A stretch of DNA of 64,000 nt from NCBI GenBank assembly GCA_913043025.1, contig CAJWLM010000012.1:1-64000 (forward strand). Direction: 5' to 3'. This DNA comes from an uncultured Rhodospirillaceae bacterium (GTDB taxonomy: Bacteria > Pseudomonadota > Alphaproteobacteria > UBA8366). The notes under the pieces were generated by a model, which saw nothing but the letters and a program-made list of their open reading frames with translations, was not told where the DNA came from and made no database searches. The translations under genes and the position numbers were made by a program. Below are positions 1 through 9,159 of this stretch, piece after piece. Numbering within the stretch: the first letter of the stretch is position 1; every line of letters starts with the position of its first letter.

Positions 1-867
1 ATATATTGCAAGCGCGGCTACGGCTATGATTACGATAGTAAAAAACCACTGCACCTGACTGTCAAGCCAAAGAGATCTTAAATTACCACGCAATACTTTT
101 AAATAAAGTACAAAGGGTAAGCTTCCAAGTAGCATGAACACAATAGATATAATTTCTATCCTAATATCTTCGAAGTAACCTATTGAAAGGTCATGAGTTG
201 AGAATCCTCCAGTCGCAATAGTGGTCATTGCATGCGCAATGGCATCAAAACCAGACATGCCAGTGATCCAGTAAAGAAGTGCACAAACTCCTGTGAAGGA
301 GAGGTAGATAAAGCCAATATAGGCGATTAACTGTGCTGCGCGAGGCATAATTTTTTCTGACTTGTCTGAAGACTCCATACGGAATAATTGCATGCCACCA
401 ACTTGAAGAAGTGGCATAATCGCTATTGCCATTCCTATTATCCCAATCCCCCCTAGCCACTGAAGGAGGGCTCTCCACAAAAGAATACCTGGCTGGACAT
501 TGTCTAAGCCCACTATGACTGTGGACCCAGTGGTGGTAATTCCAGACATTGCTTCAAAGAAAGCGTCAGTATAAGTCAAATTCAGGTCAGCGAAGATCAT
601 TGGAAGAGCGCCAAACGCCGGAATAATGACCCACGCAAGGGATGTTAAGAGAAAAGCTTGGCGAACATTGATGCTTTTTTTGCCCCGCCGCGCACTCGAG
701 AAAACAAAAAGTCCCCCCATAAAGCCGGTAAATCCTGCGGAGATTGCGAACACCTGCCAATCCTTGTTACCGCTTACTAAGTCAGCGATAGCAGGTAAAA
801 CCATAGCTCCGGCTAGTGTTGATAACAACACACCGAGAATGAACAGAACTGGGCGAAAGTCGAGCAT
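1..867 (-). CDS. trkH: TrkH-family potassium uptake channel (partial, C-terminus outside window)
   Basis: Reading the minus strand from an ATG at 867 gives 289 residues running off the window edge without a stop. The product is a multi-pass inner-membrane protein. Two pore-loop selectivity filter segments of the Trk/Ktr/HKT superfamily are visible: GITTTGST about residue 112 and TIATGGFST about residue 217. The WRALLQWLGGIGII stretch between them is typical of TrkH. Family knowledge: TrkH is the K+-translocating subunit and works with the cytoplasmic NAD-binding protein TrkA. No TrkA is visible here. An in-frame GTG at 906 is the only alternative start before a stop codon; the ATG at 867 opens directly into the first membrane segment and is preferred. 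Confidence 0.9.
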   Translation of the reverse strand, partial: MLDFRPVLFILGVLLSTLAGAMVLPAIADLVSGNKDWQVFAISAGFTGFMGGLFVFSSARRGKKSINVRQAFLLTSLAWVIIPAFGALPMIFADLNLTYTDAFFEAMSGITTTGSTVIVGLDNVQPGILLWRALLQWLGGIGIIGMAIAIMPLLQVGGMQLFRMESSDKSEKIMPRAAQLIAYIGFIYLSFTGVCALLYWITGMSGFDAIAHAMTTIATGGFSTHDLSIGYFEDIRIEIISIVFMLLGSLPFVLYLKVLRGNLRSLWLDSQVQWFFTIVIIAVAALAIY

Positions 868-965
868 GGCAAAAGGCCCACTCAGGTTTTGTTTCCACTG
901 CCCCACATACTAGTACACCATCACAAATTTGCAAAAATTGGTTCAGTGAATAAGTTTAGGCAGAA

Positions 966-1589
966 TTAGGTAGAGAAACTGGGGCCACCTCCTTCGATAA
1001 AAGAAAGGAATTCACGCCGAGTTTTTGAGTCGTCACGGAATGCACCTAACATGTGGCTCGTTATCATTGACACACCAGATTTTTTAATCCCCCGTGTTGT
1101 CATACATTGGTGTTGAGCTTGGACTACGACACCGACGCCCTTAGGCTCTAACACTTCGTCTATAGTTTTAGCTATTTCAGCTGTCAATTTTTCCTGTATT
1201 TGTAGGCGTCGAGCAAAGATTTCCACGACACGCGCCAATTTACTAATGCCAATAACTCTGCTTGACGGAAGATAAGCGACATGTACCTTCCCAATTATAG
1301 GTACTACGTGGTGTTCGCAGTGCGAAAAAAATTGGATGTCCCGGAGAACCACCATCTCATCATAACCACCCGTTTCTTGGAAAGTGCGTTCTAAAACATC
1401 GACAGGGTCTTCATTGTAGCCCGAGAAATACTCGTCCCATGCTCTCACAAAACGAGCTGGAGTATCTACGAGACCTTCCCGGTCAGGATTGTCGCCAGCC
1501 CACTGAATGAGCGTTCGTACAGCCTCTTCAGCTTGTTTACGGCTGGGCCCTGAATCGACCGAGCCTTTTGCCGTTTGTTGTGCCGCCAT
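966..1589 (-). CDS. folE: GTP cyclohydrolase I
   Basis: A 207-residue protein that converts GTP to 7,8-dihydroneopterin triphosphate, the first step of folate/tetrahydropterin synthesis. The zinc and catalytic signature is intact: [10 protein letters not shown] (Cys91, His94) and the later [10 protein letters not shown] (Cys162). The [13 protein letters not shown] and [18 protein letters not shown] blocks are characteristic of the family, and the length is normal. The reading frame extends to a TTG at 1598, but the ATG at 1589 has GAGG about 10 bases upstream and is preferred. Downstream (leftwards) lies trkH, with no sign of an operon. Confidence 0.97.
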   Translation of the reverse strand: MAAQQTAKGSVDSGPSRKQAEEAVRTLIQWAGDNPDREGLVDTPARFVRAWDEYFSGYNEDPVDVLERTFQETGGYDEMVVLRDIQFFSHCEHHVVPIIGKVHVAYLPSSRVIGISKLARVVEIFARRLQIQEKLTAEIAKTIDEVLEPKGVGVVVQAQHQCMTTRGIKKSGVSMITSHMLGAFRDDSKTRREFLSFIEGGGPSFST

Positions 1590-1711
1590 TAGTTTCAAAC
1601 CTCGTTCAGCCTAACAATCATCTATTCATTAGATAGCAATTTCTATCTGTGTATTAACTTAGATTATTTACAGGAAAATTCGACCTCTTAAAACCATATA
1701 GTTTAAGCTCA

Positions 1712-2104
1712 TCAATTCAACTGCATTGGCTGATGCGGACTATCAAGTGAGAATGCAGGGATCCGGACGTCAAAACATTCTCCATTTGGTGCTTCCATCT
1801 GATAGGTGCCCACCATTATGCCTGACGGTGTTTGCAAAGGTGTTCCACTAGTGTACTCAAAATCATCGCCCGGGCCTAACACAGGTTGTTCGCCCACAAC
1901 GCCAGGCCCGCGTACCTCTTGCACCCTGCCATCCGCATCCGTTATTTGCCAGTAACGCGTCCGTAACTGCACGGTCTGAATCCCGTTATTCTCTATCTTC
2001 ACGTGATAGGCCCAGACAAAATGGTTCTCGTCTGGTGCAGATTGATCTTCAAGATAGAATGGCTTCACCGTCACATTGATGTCGCGGGTACGTTTCTGAT
2101 ACAT
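1712..2104 (-). CDS. apaG: ApaG domain protein
   Basis: A 130-residue single-domain protein of the ApaG/CorD family, a fibronectin-III-like beta sandwich. Visible hallmarks are [26 protein letters not shown], the glycine-rich [14 protein letters not shown] loop and the closing MVGTYQM. Family knowledge: linked genetically to Co2+/Mg2+ resistance and, in some bacteria, to ApaH; the biochemical role is not settled. The ATG is preceded by AGGAATAGGAA, a good ribosome binding site. It stands alone between the radical SAM gene and folE, all on the minus strand. Confidence 0.95.
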   Translation of the reverse strand: MYQKRTRDINVTVKPFYLEDQSAPDENHFVWAYHVKIENNGIQTVQLRTRYWQITDADGRVQEVRGPGVVGEQPVLGPGDDFEYTSGTPLQTPSGIMVGTYQMEAPNGECFDVRIPAFSLDSPHQPMQLN

Positions 2105-2195
2105 TTCCTATTCCTGTGCGCCGCAGCAATATTTAGTGTATAGATTAATCCTCTGTTTAGTCAGTTTGTCAAAGCAAAACCTTAAATTTTTTTCA

Positions 2196-3158
2196 TTATA
2201 CATTGGAATTAGAGCTGCATGAGGCTCCGCCGAGGACGCAGAATTTGCTGCAATGAGGGTGGTTTAACTTTACTGAATGCTGAGCGCTGGCAAGTGTTGA
2301 TCCAAAATCGTATGCTTTCTCATATGGCAAAAGGGTGCAGGGTGAAACAACTGGAGATGAAGCTCCCTTGCGCTTTAATACGACTCGAGAACTTGAGCAC
2401 ATCAACTCACTTGGAGAAATGCCCAGGACATTCCAGCAACTTTCAGTTATCTCTGGCACATCGATTTGGTCATCCATTTCAGGAAAAAGAACTAAACTGG
2501 CAGGATTCAACGCATCAATAGCAATTTTTTCATTATAAAACAGCGCATCAAAGCCCGTGCGCATAATATCTTCGCTATGCGTCCAACAAGTTCGGCTTGC
2601 AACTGAAACCTGGAAACCCTGCTCGCATAGCCATTTTAGTCCTCTTAGAGCTGGTTCCCAGGTATTTTTCCCACGAATCCTCTCGTGCCCTATTTGTGTG
2701 AAATGATCTAATGAAATTCGGAATTTGCATTTTTCTCGAGGATAAAGTGAGAGAAGGGCCTCGGAGCACTTCATCAGTGGGCGCATGCCATTTGTAAGTA
2801 CTAATGCTTCGAAGCCCCGTGAGAGCACATTTTCCAACATATTTATTAGATCGGGATTCATAAAAGGCTCACCGCCGGTAAACCCTATTTCGGTAGTACC
2901 AAGTTGGCTATTAGTAGCCTCGCGAAGGAACCCATCAACTTCTGACGCGCTAAGGTAAACAAGTCTGTCATTCTTGGGGCTGGATTCAATGTAACAATTT
3001 TCGCACTTGAGGTTGCAGAGTGTTCCGGTATTGAACCAAACGGTCTGTAATTCACCAAGAGGAACTTCCGCACGAGGTTCCCCTCGAGCTGTGTAGTCTG
3101 GGTCACGAAATTTCCTCGGGTCGAGCTTTGGCCCTAATCCTATGGTGACACTGCTCAT
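2196..3158 (-). CDS. Radical SAM protein of unknown substrate
   Basis: A 320-residue radical S-adenosylmethionine enzyme. The 4Fe-4S/SAM motif CxxxCxxC is CNLKCENC (Cys48, Cys52, Cys55), followed by a GFTGGEPFMNP loop near residue 95, which is the GGE SAM-contact motif. The C-terminus carries further cysteines (a CTLLPYE segment, then HCSKFCVLGGASC), suggesting a second metal cluster or a SPASM-like remnant. The frame extends to a TTG at 3197, but the ATG at 3158 is preferred. The nearest neighbour is the divergently placed tRNA-Gly gene. The substrate cannot be inferred: there is no precursor peptide or maturase partner nearby. Confidence in the superfamily is high; the function is unknown. 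Confidence 0.88.
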   Translation of the reverse strand: MSSVTIGLGPKLDPRKFRDPDYTARGEPRAEVPLGELQTVWFNTGTLCNLKCENCYIESSPKNDRLVYLSASEVDGFLREATNSQLGTTEIGFTGGEPFMNPDLINMLENVLSRGFEALVLTNGMRPLMKCSEALLSLYPREKCKFRISLDHFTQIGHERIRGKNTWEPALRGLKWLCEQGFQVSVASRTCWTHSEDIMRTGFDALFYNEKIAIDALNPASLVLFPEMDDQIDVPEITESCWNVLGISPSELMCSSSRVVLKRKGASSPVVSPCTLLPYEKAYDFGSTLASAQHSVKLNHPHCSKFCVLGGASCSSNSNV

Positions 3159-3271
3159 AATTACTGCTCTTAAAAAACCACGTCTTAAAGTGTCCAATTA
3201 CAATTTGGGATTTTTAATGCGAATGGGGCAATTGCAACCCTTTTTTCTGTACCTTATAAACGAAACCGTCT

Positions 3272-3346
<75 letters not shown>

Positions 3347-3431
3347 AATTTTTTTCAGGTATCTATTTTGAAAAATATTCTCGGCCAATATTCAAACCCT
3401 ATTGATTCTGGTAGACTGCTAATTTATTCAG

Positions 3432-4898
3432 TTACACCGTTGATGTCAGGTGAGAGATATTCTTCACGATGGTGTAGCAATCGAGACCTTCTGTGCCACC
3501 TTCTCGACCGTACCCACTTTCTTTTATTCCTCCAAAGGGTGTTTCAGCAACCGAGGCGACTAGGTGATTAATCGACAAATTTCCGGACTCAACCCTATGG
3601 GCCAGTTGTTCTGCAACATAGGCAGAATTCGTAAATGCATACGCTGCAAGGCCGTAAGGTAATTTATTAGCGACATTTATAGCGTCGTCCATTGAAGCCA
3701 CTTTGTTCACAATTGCGAGTGGCCCAAAAGGCTCTTCATTAGCGACCCGAGCATTATCAGGTACATCCGCCAAAACGGTCATCTCATGAAAATACCCTTG
3801 ATTTCCAATTTGATGTCCCCCGGCCGAGAGGGTCGCTCCCTTGTCAGTTGCATCATTAATGAACTCTTGCATTGCATTAAGTCGTCGTTCGTTGGCAACT
3901 GGCCCCATTTCGATGCCGTCACCAAAACCATCTCCAACTTTAAGCGAATTTGCTTGTTCCACAAAAGAATCGAGAAACCTATCGTAAATACGATTATGAA
4001 CCAAAAATCGGGTTGGCGATACGCACACCTGCCCGGCATTTCTGGACTTACCAATGGCACACGTTTTCGCCACTTCTACAGGATCCACTGCCTCATCAAC
4101 TAGGACCGGCGCGTGACCACCCAATTCCATTATGGTTGGTTTCATCTGTCCTGCAGCAAGGGCAGCTAGATGTTTCCCCACAGGTATTGATCCCGTGAAC
4201 GTGATGAGACGAGTGATATCACTGTTGATCAGAAACTCAGAAATCTCAGCTGGAACTCCAAAAATTAAATTTACTACACCCGGCGGCACACCAGCATCAT
4301 GATAAGCCCGTACGAGTTCAAACGCACCGGCTGGTGTTTCTTCGCTCGCTTTCAATATAATAGAACAGCCGGCTGCAAGAGCGCCAGCTACCTTGCGGCC
4401 TGGCGAATTTATTGGGAAATTCCATGGTGATAAAGCTGCAACTGGGCCTATCGGCTTCCGCAGTACTGTGTGTGTAAGAGGCATTTGTGAAGGTATAACT
4501 CGACCATATGTTCTACGACCCTCAGAAGCATCCCATTCGATAATTTCACATGCCCTTTGAATCTCTACTTTCGACTGTGCAACTGGTTTGCCTTGTTCTA
4601 GAGTTATAGACTGAGCTATTTCGTCGGAGCGGTCTCGCAAAATGGAGGCTGCATCCCTCATCAAGCCCTCGCGCTTAGCAGGGCTCATTTCTGACCATTC
4701 AAGGAAACCTTTTGACGCTGCATCTACCGACTTTTCCAAGTCTGCAATAGTCGCAAAAGGAACTTCAGCGATGGCCTCACCTGTTGATGGATTAATGACC
4801 GGATTTCCGTCTCGAGATATATATTCGCCATCTATTATAAGTTTAAGGTCTGGATAATAGCGTTTTGCTATATTTTTATTTTCTTGAGATGTGTTCAT
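3432..4898 (-). CDS. NAD(P)-dependent aldehyde dehydrogenase, succinate-semialdehyde dehydrogenase-like
   Basis: A 488-residue ALDH superfamily enzyme oxidising an aldehyde to the acid. It carries the cofactor-site PWNFPIN, the catalytic glutamate block MELGGHAP, the nucleophile NAGQVC and the C-terminal NEEPFGPLA. The overall pattern, with PFGGIKESGYGREGG near the end, is closest to GabD-type succinate-semialdehyde dehydrogenases, but the substrate is not proven by sequence alone. In-frame upstream starts exist (4964, 4907); the ATG at 4898 has GATGGA nine bases upstream and is preferred. It is monocistronic, with about 460 bases of apparently non-coding DNA upstream. Confidence 0.93.
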   Translation of the reverse strand: MNTSQENKNIAKRYYPDLKLIIDGEYISRDGNPVINPSTGEAIAEVPFATIADLEKSVDAASKGFLEWSEMSPAKREGLMRDAASILRDRSDEIAQSITLEQGKPVAQSKVEIQRACEIIEWDASEGRRTYGRVIPSQMPLTHTVLRKPIGPVAALSPWNFPINSPGRKVAGALAAGCSIILKASEETPAGAFELVRAYHDAGVPPGVVNLIFGVPAEISEFLINSDITRLITFTGSIPVGKHLAALAAGQMKPTIMELGGHAPVLVDEAVDPVEVAKTCAIGKSRNAGQVCVSPTRFLVHNRIYDRFLDSFVEQANSLKVGDGFGDGIEMGPVANERRLNAMQEFINDATDKGATLSAGGHQIGNQGYFHEMTVLADVPDNARVANEEPFGPLAIVNKVASMDDAINVANKLPYGLAAYAFTNSAYVAEQLAHRVESGNLSINHLVASVAETPFGGIKESGYGREGGTEGLDCYTIVKNISHLTSTV

Positions 4899-5361
4899 AA
4901 CAAACATTCCATCTATGTGAGTGTAAAAAAAACAGCTTTCTATCAACGAACGCCATGGAATCATCAGGCCTCTACCAACGCAGTATGATTGCTTGACATT
5001 GGTGAGTACTCACAGGTCCTGACGATCACTTATACAAGACCTGTTTCGATTACTTTTTACTCCACCGCTATTAGCCTAGAAACTACCGTAACATTATCTG
5101 GAAGAGAAGCACTCTGTAATTGGACCGTTTGTCGCGGCACAAGTTCATATTTAAGTGTGGGTGGTCAAAATCTCTTAGAATATTCTGATCAATTCCGCTA
5201 AACGAGATTGCATGCCAATCCCAATAACAATAGGAGGTGAAGAGGTTTAGTTGTTAAATTTCCAACTACTTTTCGAAACTTACTCCTGACCAAACGGCTC
5301 ATCACAGCGACTAGTCGAGAAAGTATTAGAAAGCGACAATGCTGCGATAAAATGCGTATTA
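4899..5361. other. Non-coding interval upstream of the aldehyde dehydrogenase gene
   Basis: This 463-base stretch lies between the aldehyde dehydrogenase start and the sufA stop. The short frames in it have no recognisable product and lack good ribosome binding sites. A 10-base perfect palindrome CGACTAGTCG sits near 5310, and a weak inverted repeat AGTTG/CAACT near 5247-5266 has no clear T-tract. It must hold the aldehyde dehydrogenase promoter and the suf operon 3' end; a small RNA cannot be excluded. Confidence 0.4.
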
Positions 5362-5700
5362 CTAGACGTGAAAGGATTCCCCACAACCGCAACGACCCTT
5401 TTCGTTGGGATTACTGAACACAAACCCGGAAGTGAATTTATCCTCCTGATAATCCATCTCTGAGCCAACAAGAAACATAGTTGCGGCAGGATCAACGAAT
5501 ATCGTAACCCCCTTATCTTGGACAATTTCCTCGAACTTTTTCTGCTCTTCGGCATACTCGACAAAATATGACATGCCGGAACAACCTTGTGTCGTAATGC
5601 CAACACGAAGTCCTTTTATAGGTTTGTCAGCTTGTGCAATCAAAACCTTTACATGCTCTGCTGCAGAGTCAGTTAGTGTCATTAATTGTGGTTTTGACAT
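5362..5700 (-). CDS. sufA: SufA/ErpA-type Fe-S carrier (HesB/IscA family)
   Basis: A 112-residue A-type carrier that receives clusters from the SufBCD scaffold and passes them to apoproteins. The three cluster cysteines are in place: Cys40 in TTQGCSG, and Cys104 and Cys106 in the terminal GRCGCGESF. The ATG at 5700 has GGTGAGGA immediately upstream; the longer frame to 5751 would overlap the previous gene and has no such site. It is the last gene of the suf operon, 31 bases after the DUF59 gene. Confidence 0.95.
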   Translation of the reverse strand: MSKPQLMTLTDSAAEHVKVLIAQADKPIKGLRVGITTQGCSGMSYFVEYAEEQKKFEEIVQDKGVTIFVDPAATMFLVGSEMDYQEDKFTSGFVFSNPNEKGRCGCGESFHV

Positions 5701-5731
5701 ATCCTCACCTATTTCTGTCGTTTCGTTTCCT

Positions 5732-6124
5732 CTACCACATATCCAAGGCAAATTTTGCCTCTTCTGTCATCCGTTCTTTGGTCCACGGTGGATCCCAGAC
5801 AAGCTCGACAGTGACTTCTCCAAAACCTTTGACGCCTGCGACTGCTTCAGCCACCATCTTTGGCATTTCCCCAGCAACAGGGCAACCTGGCGCTGTTAAA
5901 CTCATTTTAACTTCGACCGATCCATCTTGATCAATGTCATACTCGTAAATCAATCCCAACTCAAATATATCGACCGGTATTTCAGGATCGTATACGGTCT
6001 TAAGTGCGGTGACCAGATCTGCTTCCGAGGCTAGAGCTACTCCCGCCTCTACTGGCGATCCAGCCATTGCTTTAAAATCGGCCCCTCCGGGCAAGAAATC
6101 TGATAATTCTTTATGACTATCCAT
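5732..6124 (-). CDS. sufT: SUF-associated MIP18/DUF59 protein (SufT-like)
   Basis: A 130-residue protein with a DUF59/MIP18 domain from about residue 33. It contains the DPEIPVDIFELGLIY motif and the conserved cysteine Cys81 in TAPGCPVAGEMP. Family knowledge: SufT/MIP18 proteins assist Fe-S protein maturation, especially under high demand. Its place between sufU and sufA supports that role. The first 30 residues look unstructured. The start ATG lies three bases after the sufU stop, so translation is probably coupled. Confidence 0.92.
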   Translation of the reverse strand: MDSHKELSDFLPGGADFKAMAGSPVEAGVALASEADLVTALKTVYDPEIPVDIFELGLIYEYDIDQDGSVEVKMSLTAPGCPVAGEMPKMVAEAVAGVKGFGEVTVELVWDPPWTKERMTEEAKFALDMW

Positions 6125-6127
6125 ATC

Positions 6128-6592
6128 CTACTCCGTGGATATTTCTTCCACTCCTTTAACTGCTGCATCCAGTGCGTGCCACGCCAATGTGGCACATTTA
6201 ACACGAACAGGAAACTGCCGAACACCTGAAAGCACCTGCAAACGTTCAAGCTCCTCGGCACCATCTTCGCCTTTGAAATCAAAATCATCAGTTGTGCACA
6301 TTTTTATAAAATTATCCAATAGGGCTTTTGCATCAGCAATTGATTTGCCCTTAACAATTTCTGTCATCAGTGAGGCAGACGCTATTGATATTGCGCATCC
6401 TTTACCGAGGAAACTTACGTCAACAATACATTCGTTATGATCAACATCGACATATACCACGAGCTGATCGCCACAGAGGGGATTTTTCCCAGCAGCCTCG
6501 CGCTTGGGCTTGTTAGGGCGACGGAAGTTACGGGGATTTTTTCCATGATCCAAAATTACTTCCTGATAGAGTTCACGAAGCTCGTCTAGCAT
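6128..6592 (-). CDS. sufU: SufU-type Fe-S assembly/sulfur transfer protein
   Basis: A 154-residue IscU-fold protein with the SufU ligand set Cys40, Asp42, Cys66 and Cys133 (LCGDQL, GKGCAIS, VKCATL). Family knowledge: SufU binds zinc and relays persulfide sulfur from SufS to SufBCD, replacing SufE. No SufE is seen here. The start ATG overlaps the sufS stop as TGATG, with AGGAG ten bases upstream, which decides it over a longer frame to 6631. Confidence 0.95.
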   Translation of the reverse strand: MLDELRELYQEVILDHGKNPRNFRRPNKPKREAAGKNPLCGDQLVVYVDVDHNECIVDVSFLGKGCAISIASASLMTEIVKGKSIADAKALLDNFIKMCTTDDFDFKGEDGAEELERLQVLSGVRQFPVRVKCATLAWHALDAAVKGVEEISTE

Positions 6593-7839
6593 CAGCCAAA
6601 AATCTCCTGTACCGTTTCTAATGCTTGGCATAGCTGGTCAGCATCATCTTGATTATTGTAAAGGCCAAAAGAGGCGCGTGCAGTTGCTGGAAGCCCAAGG
6701 CGATCCATTAATGGTTGGGCACAATGGTGGCCAGCGCGAATTGCGACCCCTGACCGATCTAAAATTGTAGCCATATCGTGGGGGTGAGCACAATCAAGTG
6801 TCATTGAGATTACGCTAACCTTATTTGATGCAGTCCCAATGATTTTAAGTCCCTCAATTGCACTTAGCCTGGAAGTTGTATACTCAAGAAGGGCATGTTC
6901 ATGTTTGGCAATCGATGCAAGCCCGATATCATTTATGTAATCGATCGCAGCGCCTAGGCCAATCGCCTGCGCAATAGCTGGCGTCCCAGCTTCGAATTTT
7001 CCTGGAAGCTCGGCCCACGTGCTTTCTTCGAAAGTAACTGTATTAATCATATCCCCGCCACCCATATAAGGGGGCATAGCATCTAGAAGTTCTTTTTTGC
7101 CATAAAGCACCCCAATACCAGACGGTCCATAGAGCTTGTGTCCTGAAAAAGCATAAAAGTCACAGTCCAGATCTCGAACATCGACAGACTCATGCATGAC
7201 AGCCTGACACCCGTCAACCAACACGGCCGCTCCAGAGGAATGGGCAAGCTCTATAATACGTTTAACTGGGAGGACTGTGCCCAATACGTTTGATATATGA
7301 GGAACAGATACTAACTTCGTTCGACTGGTTAAGAGTTTCTCGAAGATATCCATCCGCAACTCTCCGGCATCTGTTATCGGCACGACTTTTAGCACTAAGT
7401 CTTTTTCTGCTTTCAACAGTTGCCAAGGCACGATGTTGGAATGATGATCCATCTCAGTAATTATTATTTCGTCCCCACAATTCAGTTTGTTGCGTGCGTA
7501 ACTCGCGGCAACTAAGTTTATTGCTTCAGTTGCATTTCGTGTAAAAATGATTTCCCCGCGATGTTCAGCATTTAGGAATTCCTGCACTTTGTCCCGAGCA
7601 CCTTCGTAATTATCAGTAACAACTTCACTGAGTTGATAGGCTCCCCGGTGAACATTAGCGTATCCAGAATCATATACAGCACTTATGGCATCTATTACTT
7701 GGCGAGGTTTTTGTGCTGAGGCAGCACTATCAAGAAATGCAAATGGTTGCCCGTGCACTTCTGTAGCCAAGATCGGAAAATCCGAACGAATTTTTTCTAT
7801 GTCGAACGTGTTTGAAGGATGATCGGCAAAATTAATCAT
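6592..7839 (-). CDS. sufS: SufS cysteine desulfurase
   Basis: A 415-residue class V PLP aminotransferase-fold enzyme that releases sulfur from cysteine as a persulfide. The PLP lysine is Lys235 in FSGHKLYGPSG, the active cysteine is Cys373 in RAGHHCAQP, the ring-nitrogen aspartate is Asp209 (VDGCQ), and His132 lies in MDHHSN. The ATG at 7839 overlaps the sufD stop (ATGATTAA) and has AGGA eight bases upstream. This is the normal group II desulfurase length, so the extension to 7914 is not used. Confidence 0.97.
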   Translation of the reverse strand: MINFADHPSNTFDIEKIRSDFPILATEVHGQPFAFLDSAASAQKPRQVIDAISAVYDSGYANVHRGAYQLSEVVTDNYEGARDKVQEFLNAEHRGEIIFTRNATEAINLVAASYARNKLNCGDEIIITEMDHHSNIVPWQLLKAEKDLVLKVVPITDAGELRMDIFEKLLTSRTKLVSVPHISNVLGTVLPVKRIIELAHSSGAAVLVDGCQAVMHESVDVRDLDCDFYAFSGHKLYGPSGIGVLYGKKELLDAMPPYMGGGDMINTVTFEESTWAELPGKFEAGTPAIAQAIGLGAAIDYINDIGLASIAKHEHALLEYTTSRLSAIEGLKIIGTASNKVSVISMTLDCAHPHDMATILDRSGVAIRAGHHCAQPLMDRLGLPATARASFGLYNNQDDADQLCQALETVQEIFG

Positions 7840-9142
7840 TACATTTTCCTGCGGACAGCCAATTAGAAATGGTTGCGCCCAAAGTTGTTTGGATTGAGGG
7901 GTTTGAGATTTCATCCAACGCAGATTTTATAAAGGCTTCGATAAGAAGATTTCGGGCGACCACTTCACTTATTCCGCGCGCCCGCAAGTAAAATAATGCT
8001 TCTTCATCAAGTTCACCGGCGGTGGCGCCGTGTGAGCATTTAACGTCATCGGCATAAATTTCTAGTTCCGGTTTAGAGTCCACTTCCGTGCCTTTGGACA
8101 AGAGAAGTGCCTGATTAAGCTGGTAACCATTAGTTCTCTGACTGTCTTTGCGGACCAAAATTTTGCCCTGAAAAACACCGCGCGCATTGTCATCGAGAAC
8201 CCCCTTGTACATTTCGTGTGATGTGCTGTCTGGCGCGGCATGATCTATTGATGTTGTATGATCACCATGTTGTTTGCCATTCAACAGGTAAATACCCAAT
8301 AAACGACAATCAGCGTTACTCCCAATGATTTGGGCATTAATTTCATTACGTGAAAGCTTCGCCCCAACAGTGACAACAAAATTTTCGTAATTGGATCCGT
8401 CTGCGAGACGCACCTCCGAGGCGGCAATATGAGTGGCATCCTCATGATCGTTCTGCACTTTGTAATGATGCAGGGTTGCATTTGAGCTAAGTTCGATTTC
8501 TGCTACGCAATTACTAAAATAATTGCTACCTTTGGCTCCAATATGGCTTTCAAAAAACGTTACCTTGCTATTTTGGCCGGCGTTTATCATGAAACGAGGG
8601 TGGAACACTACGGGATCAGTCGACGTTTCAGCTACCGAAATCAAATGAATAGGTTTGTTAATACACGCGCCGTCACGAATGTTGAAACACAATGCATCTG
8701 TAAATGCCGCAGTGTTCAGTGCGGCCATTGGGGTGCGTTCAAAATCTAAAAGTCGGGACAGCTTATTTTCGCCAATTTCATCGATTTGTTCTAGTTTTAG
8801 GCCTTCCGGCAAGTCATCAATATCAGACAACGATTTAATTATTGTTCCGTTAATTAAAACAATCTTATAGGCGTCGATCTGGGTAAACTTTTCCGATGGT
8901 AGGGTAATTTTTGAGCAAGAAGAAATATGAGAGGCTGGGACAAAATTTTCCTGCCGGATTTTGTTCAGGTTAGTATACCTCCAGCGCTCATTTCGAACTG
9001 TCGGCAGGCCCAATTCGCCAAAAACATTGAGGCTATGTTCGCGTAGTGTCTGTAGCCAATTCAGATGGCTTCCCGGAAGCTGTCCGCGCATCTCATCGTA
9101 CTGGCTTGCGAAGTCATGGGCTATGTTTGGTTTCATTACCAT
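7832..9142 (-). CDS. sufD: SufD scaffold subunit
   Basis: A 436-residue beta-helix protein of the SufBCD scaffold complex. It shows the N-terminal WRYTNL block and the C-terminal CSHGATAGELDEEALFYLRARG stretch, split here as CSHGATAG followed by EEALFYLRARG, which carries the conserved histidine region shared with SufB. It is smaller and more divergent than SufB, as expected. It lies 17 bases after sufC and overlaps sufS by eight bases. Confidence 0.95.
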   Translation of the reverse strand: MVMKPNIAHDFASQYDEMRGQLPGSHLNWLQTLREHSLNVFGELGLPTVRNERWRYTNLNKIRQENFVPASHISSCSKITLPSEKFTQIDAYKIVLINGTIIKSLSDIDDLPEGLKLEQIDEIGENKLSRLLDFERTPMAALNTAAFTDALCFNIRDGACINKPIHLISVAETSTDPVVFHPRFMINAGQNSKVTFFESHIGAKGSNYFSNCVAEIELSSNATLHHYKVQNDHEDATHIAASEVRLADGSNYENFVVTVGAKLSRNEINAQIIGSNADCRLLGIYLLNGKQHGDHTTSIDHAAPDSTSHEMYKGVLDDNARGVFQGKILVRKDSQRTNGYQLNQALLLSKGTEVDSKPELEIYADDVKCSHGATAGELDEEALFYLRARGISEVVARNLLIEAFIKSALDEISNPSIQTTLGATISNWLSAGKCND

Positions 9143-9159
9143 TTTGTAAGCGCTTATAG

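Noticed and set aside
4989-5201. A 70-codon plus-strand frame in the gap upstream of the aldehyde dehydrogenase
   Set aside because: No Shine-Dalgarno, no similarity to anything recognised, and no operon partner.
5309-5318. Palindrome CGACTAGTCG as an operator
   Set aside because: It is short, isolated, lies downstream of sufA and has no nearby promoter to act on.
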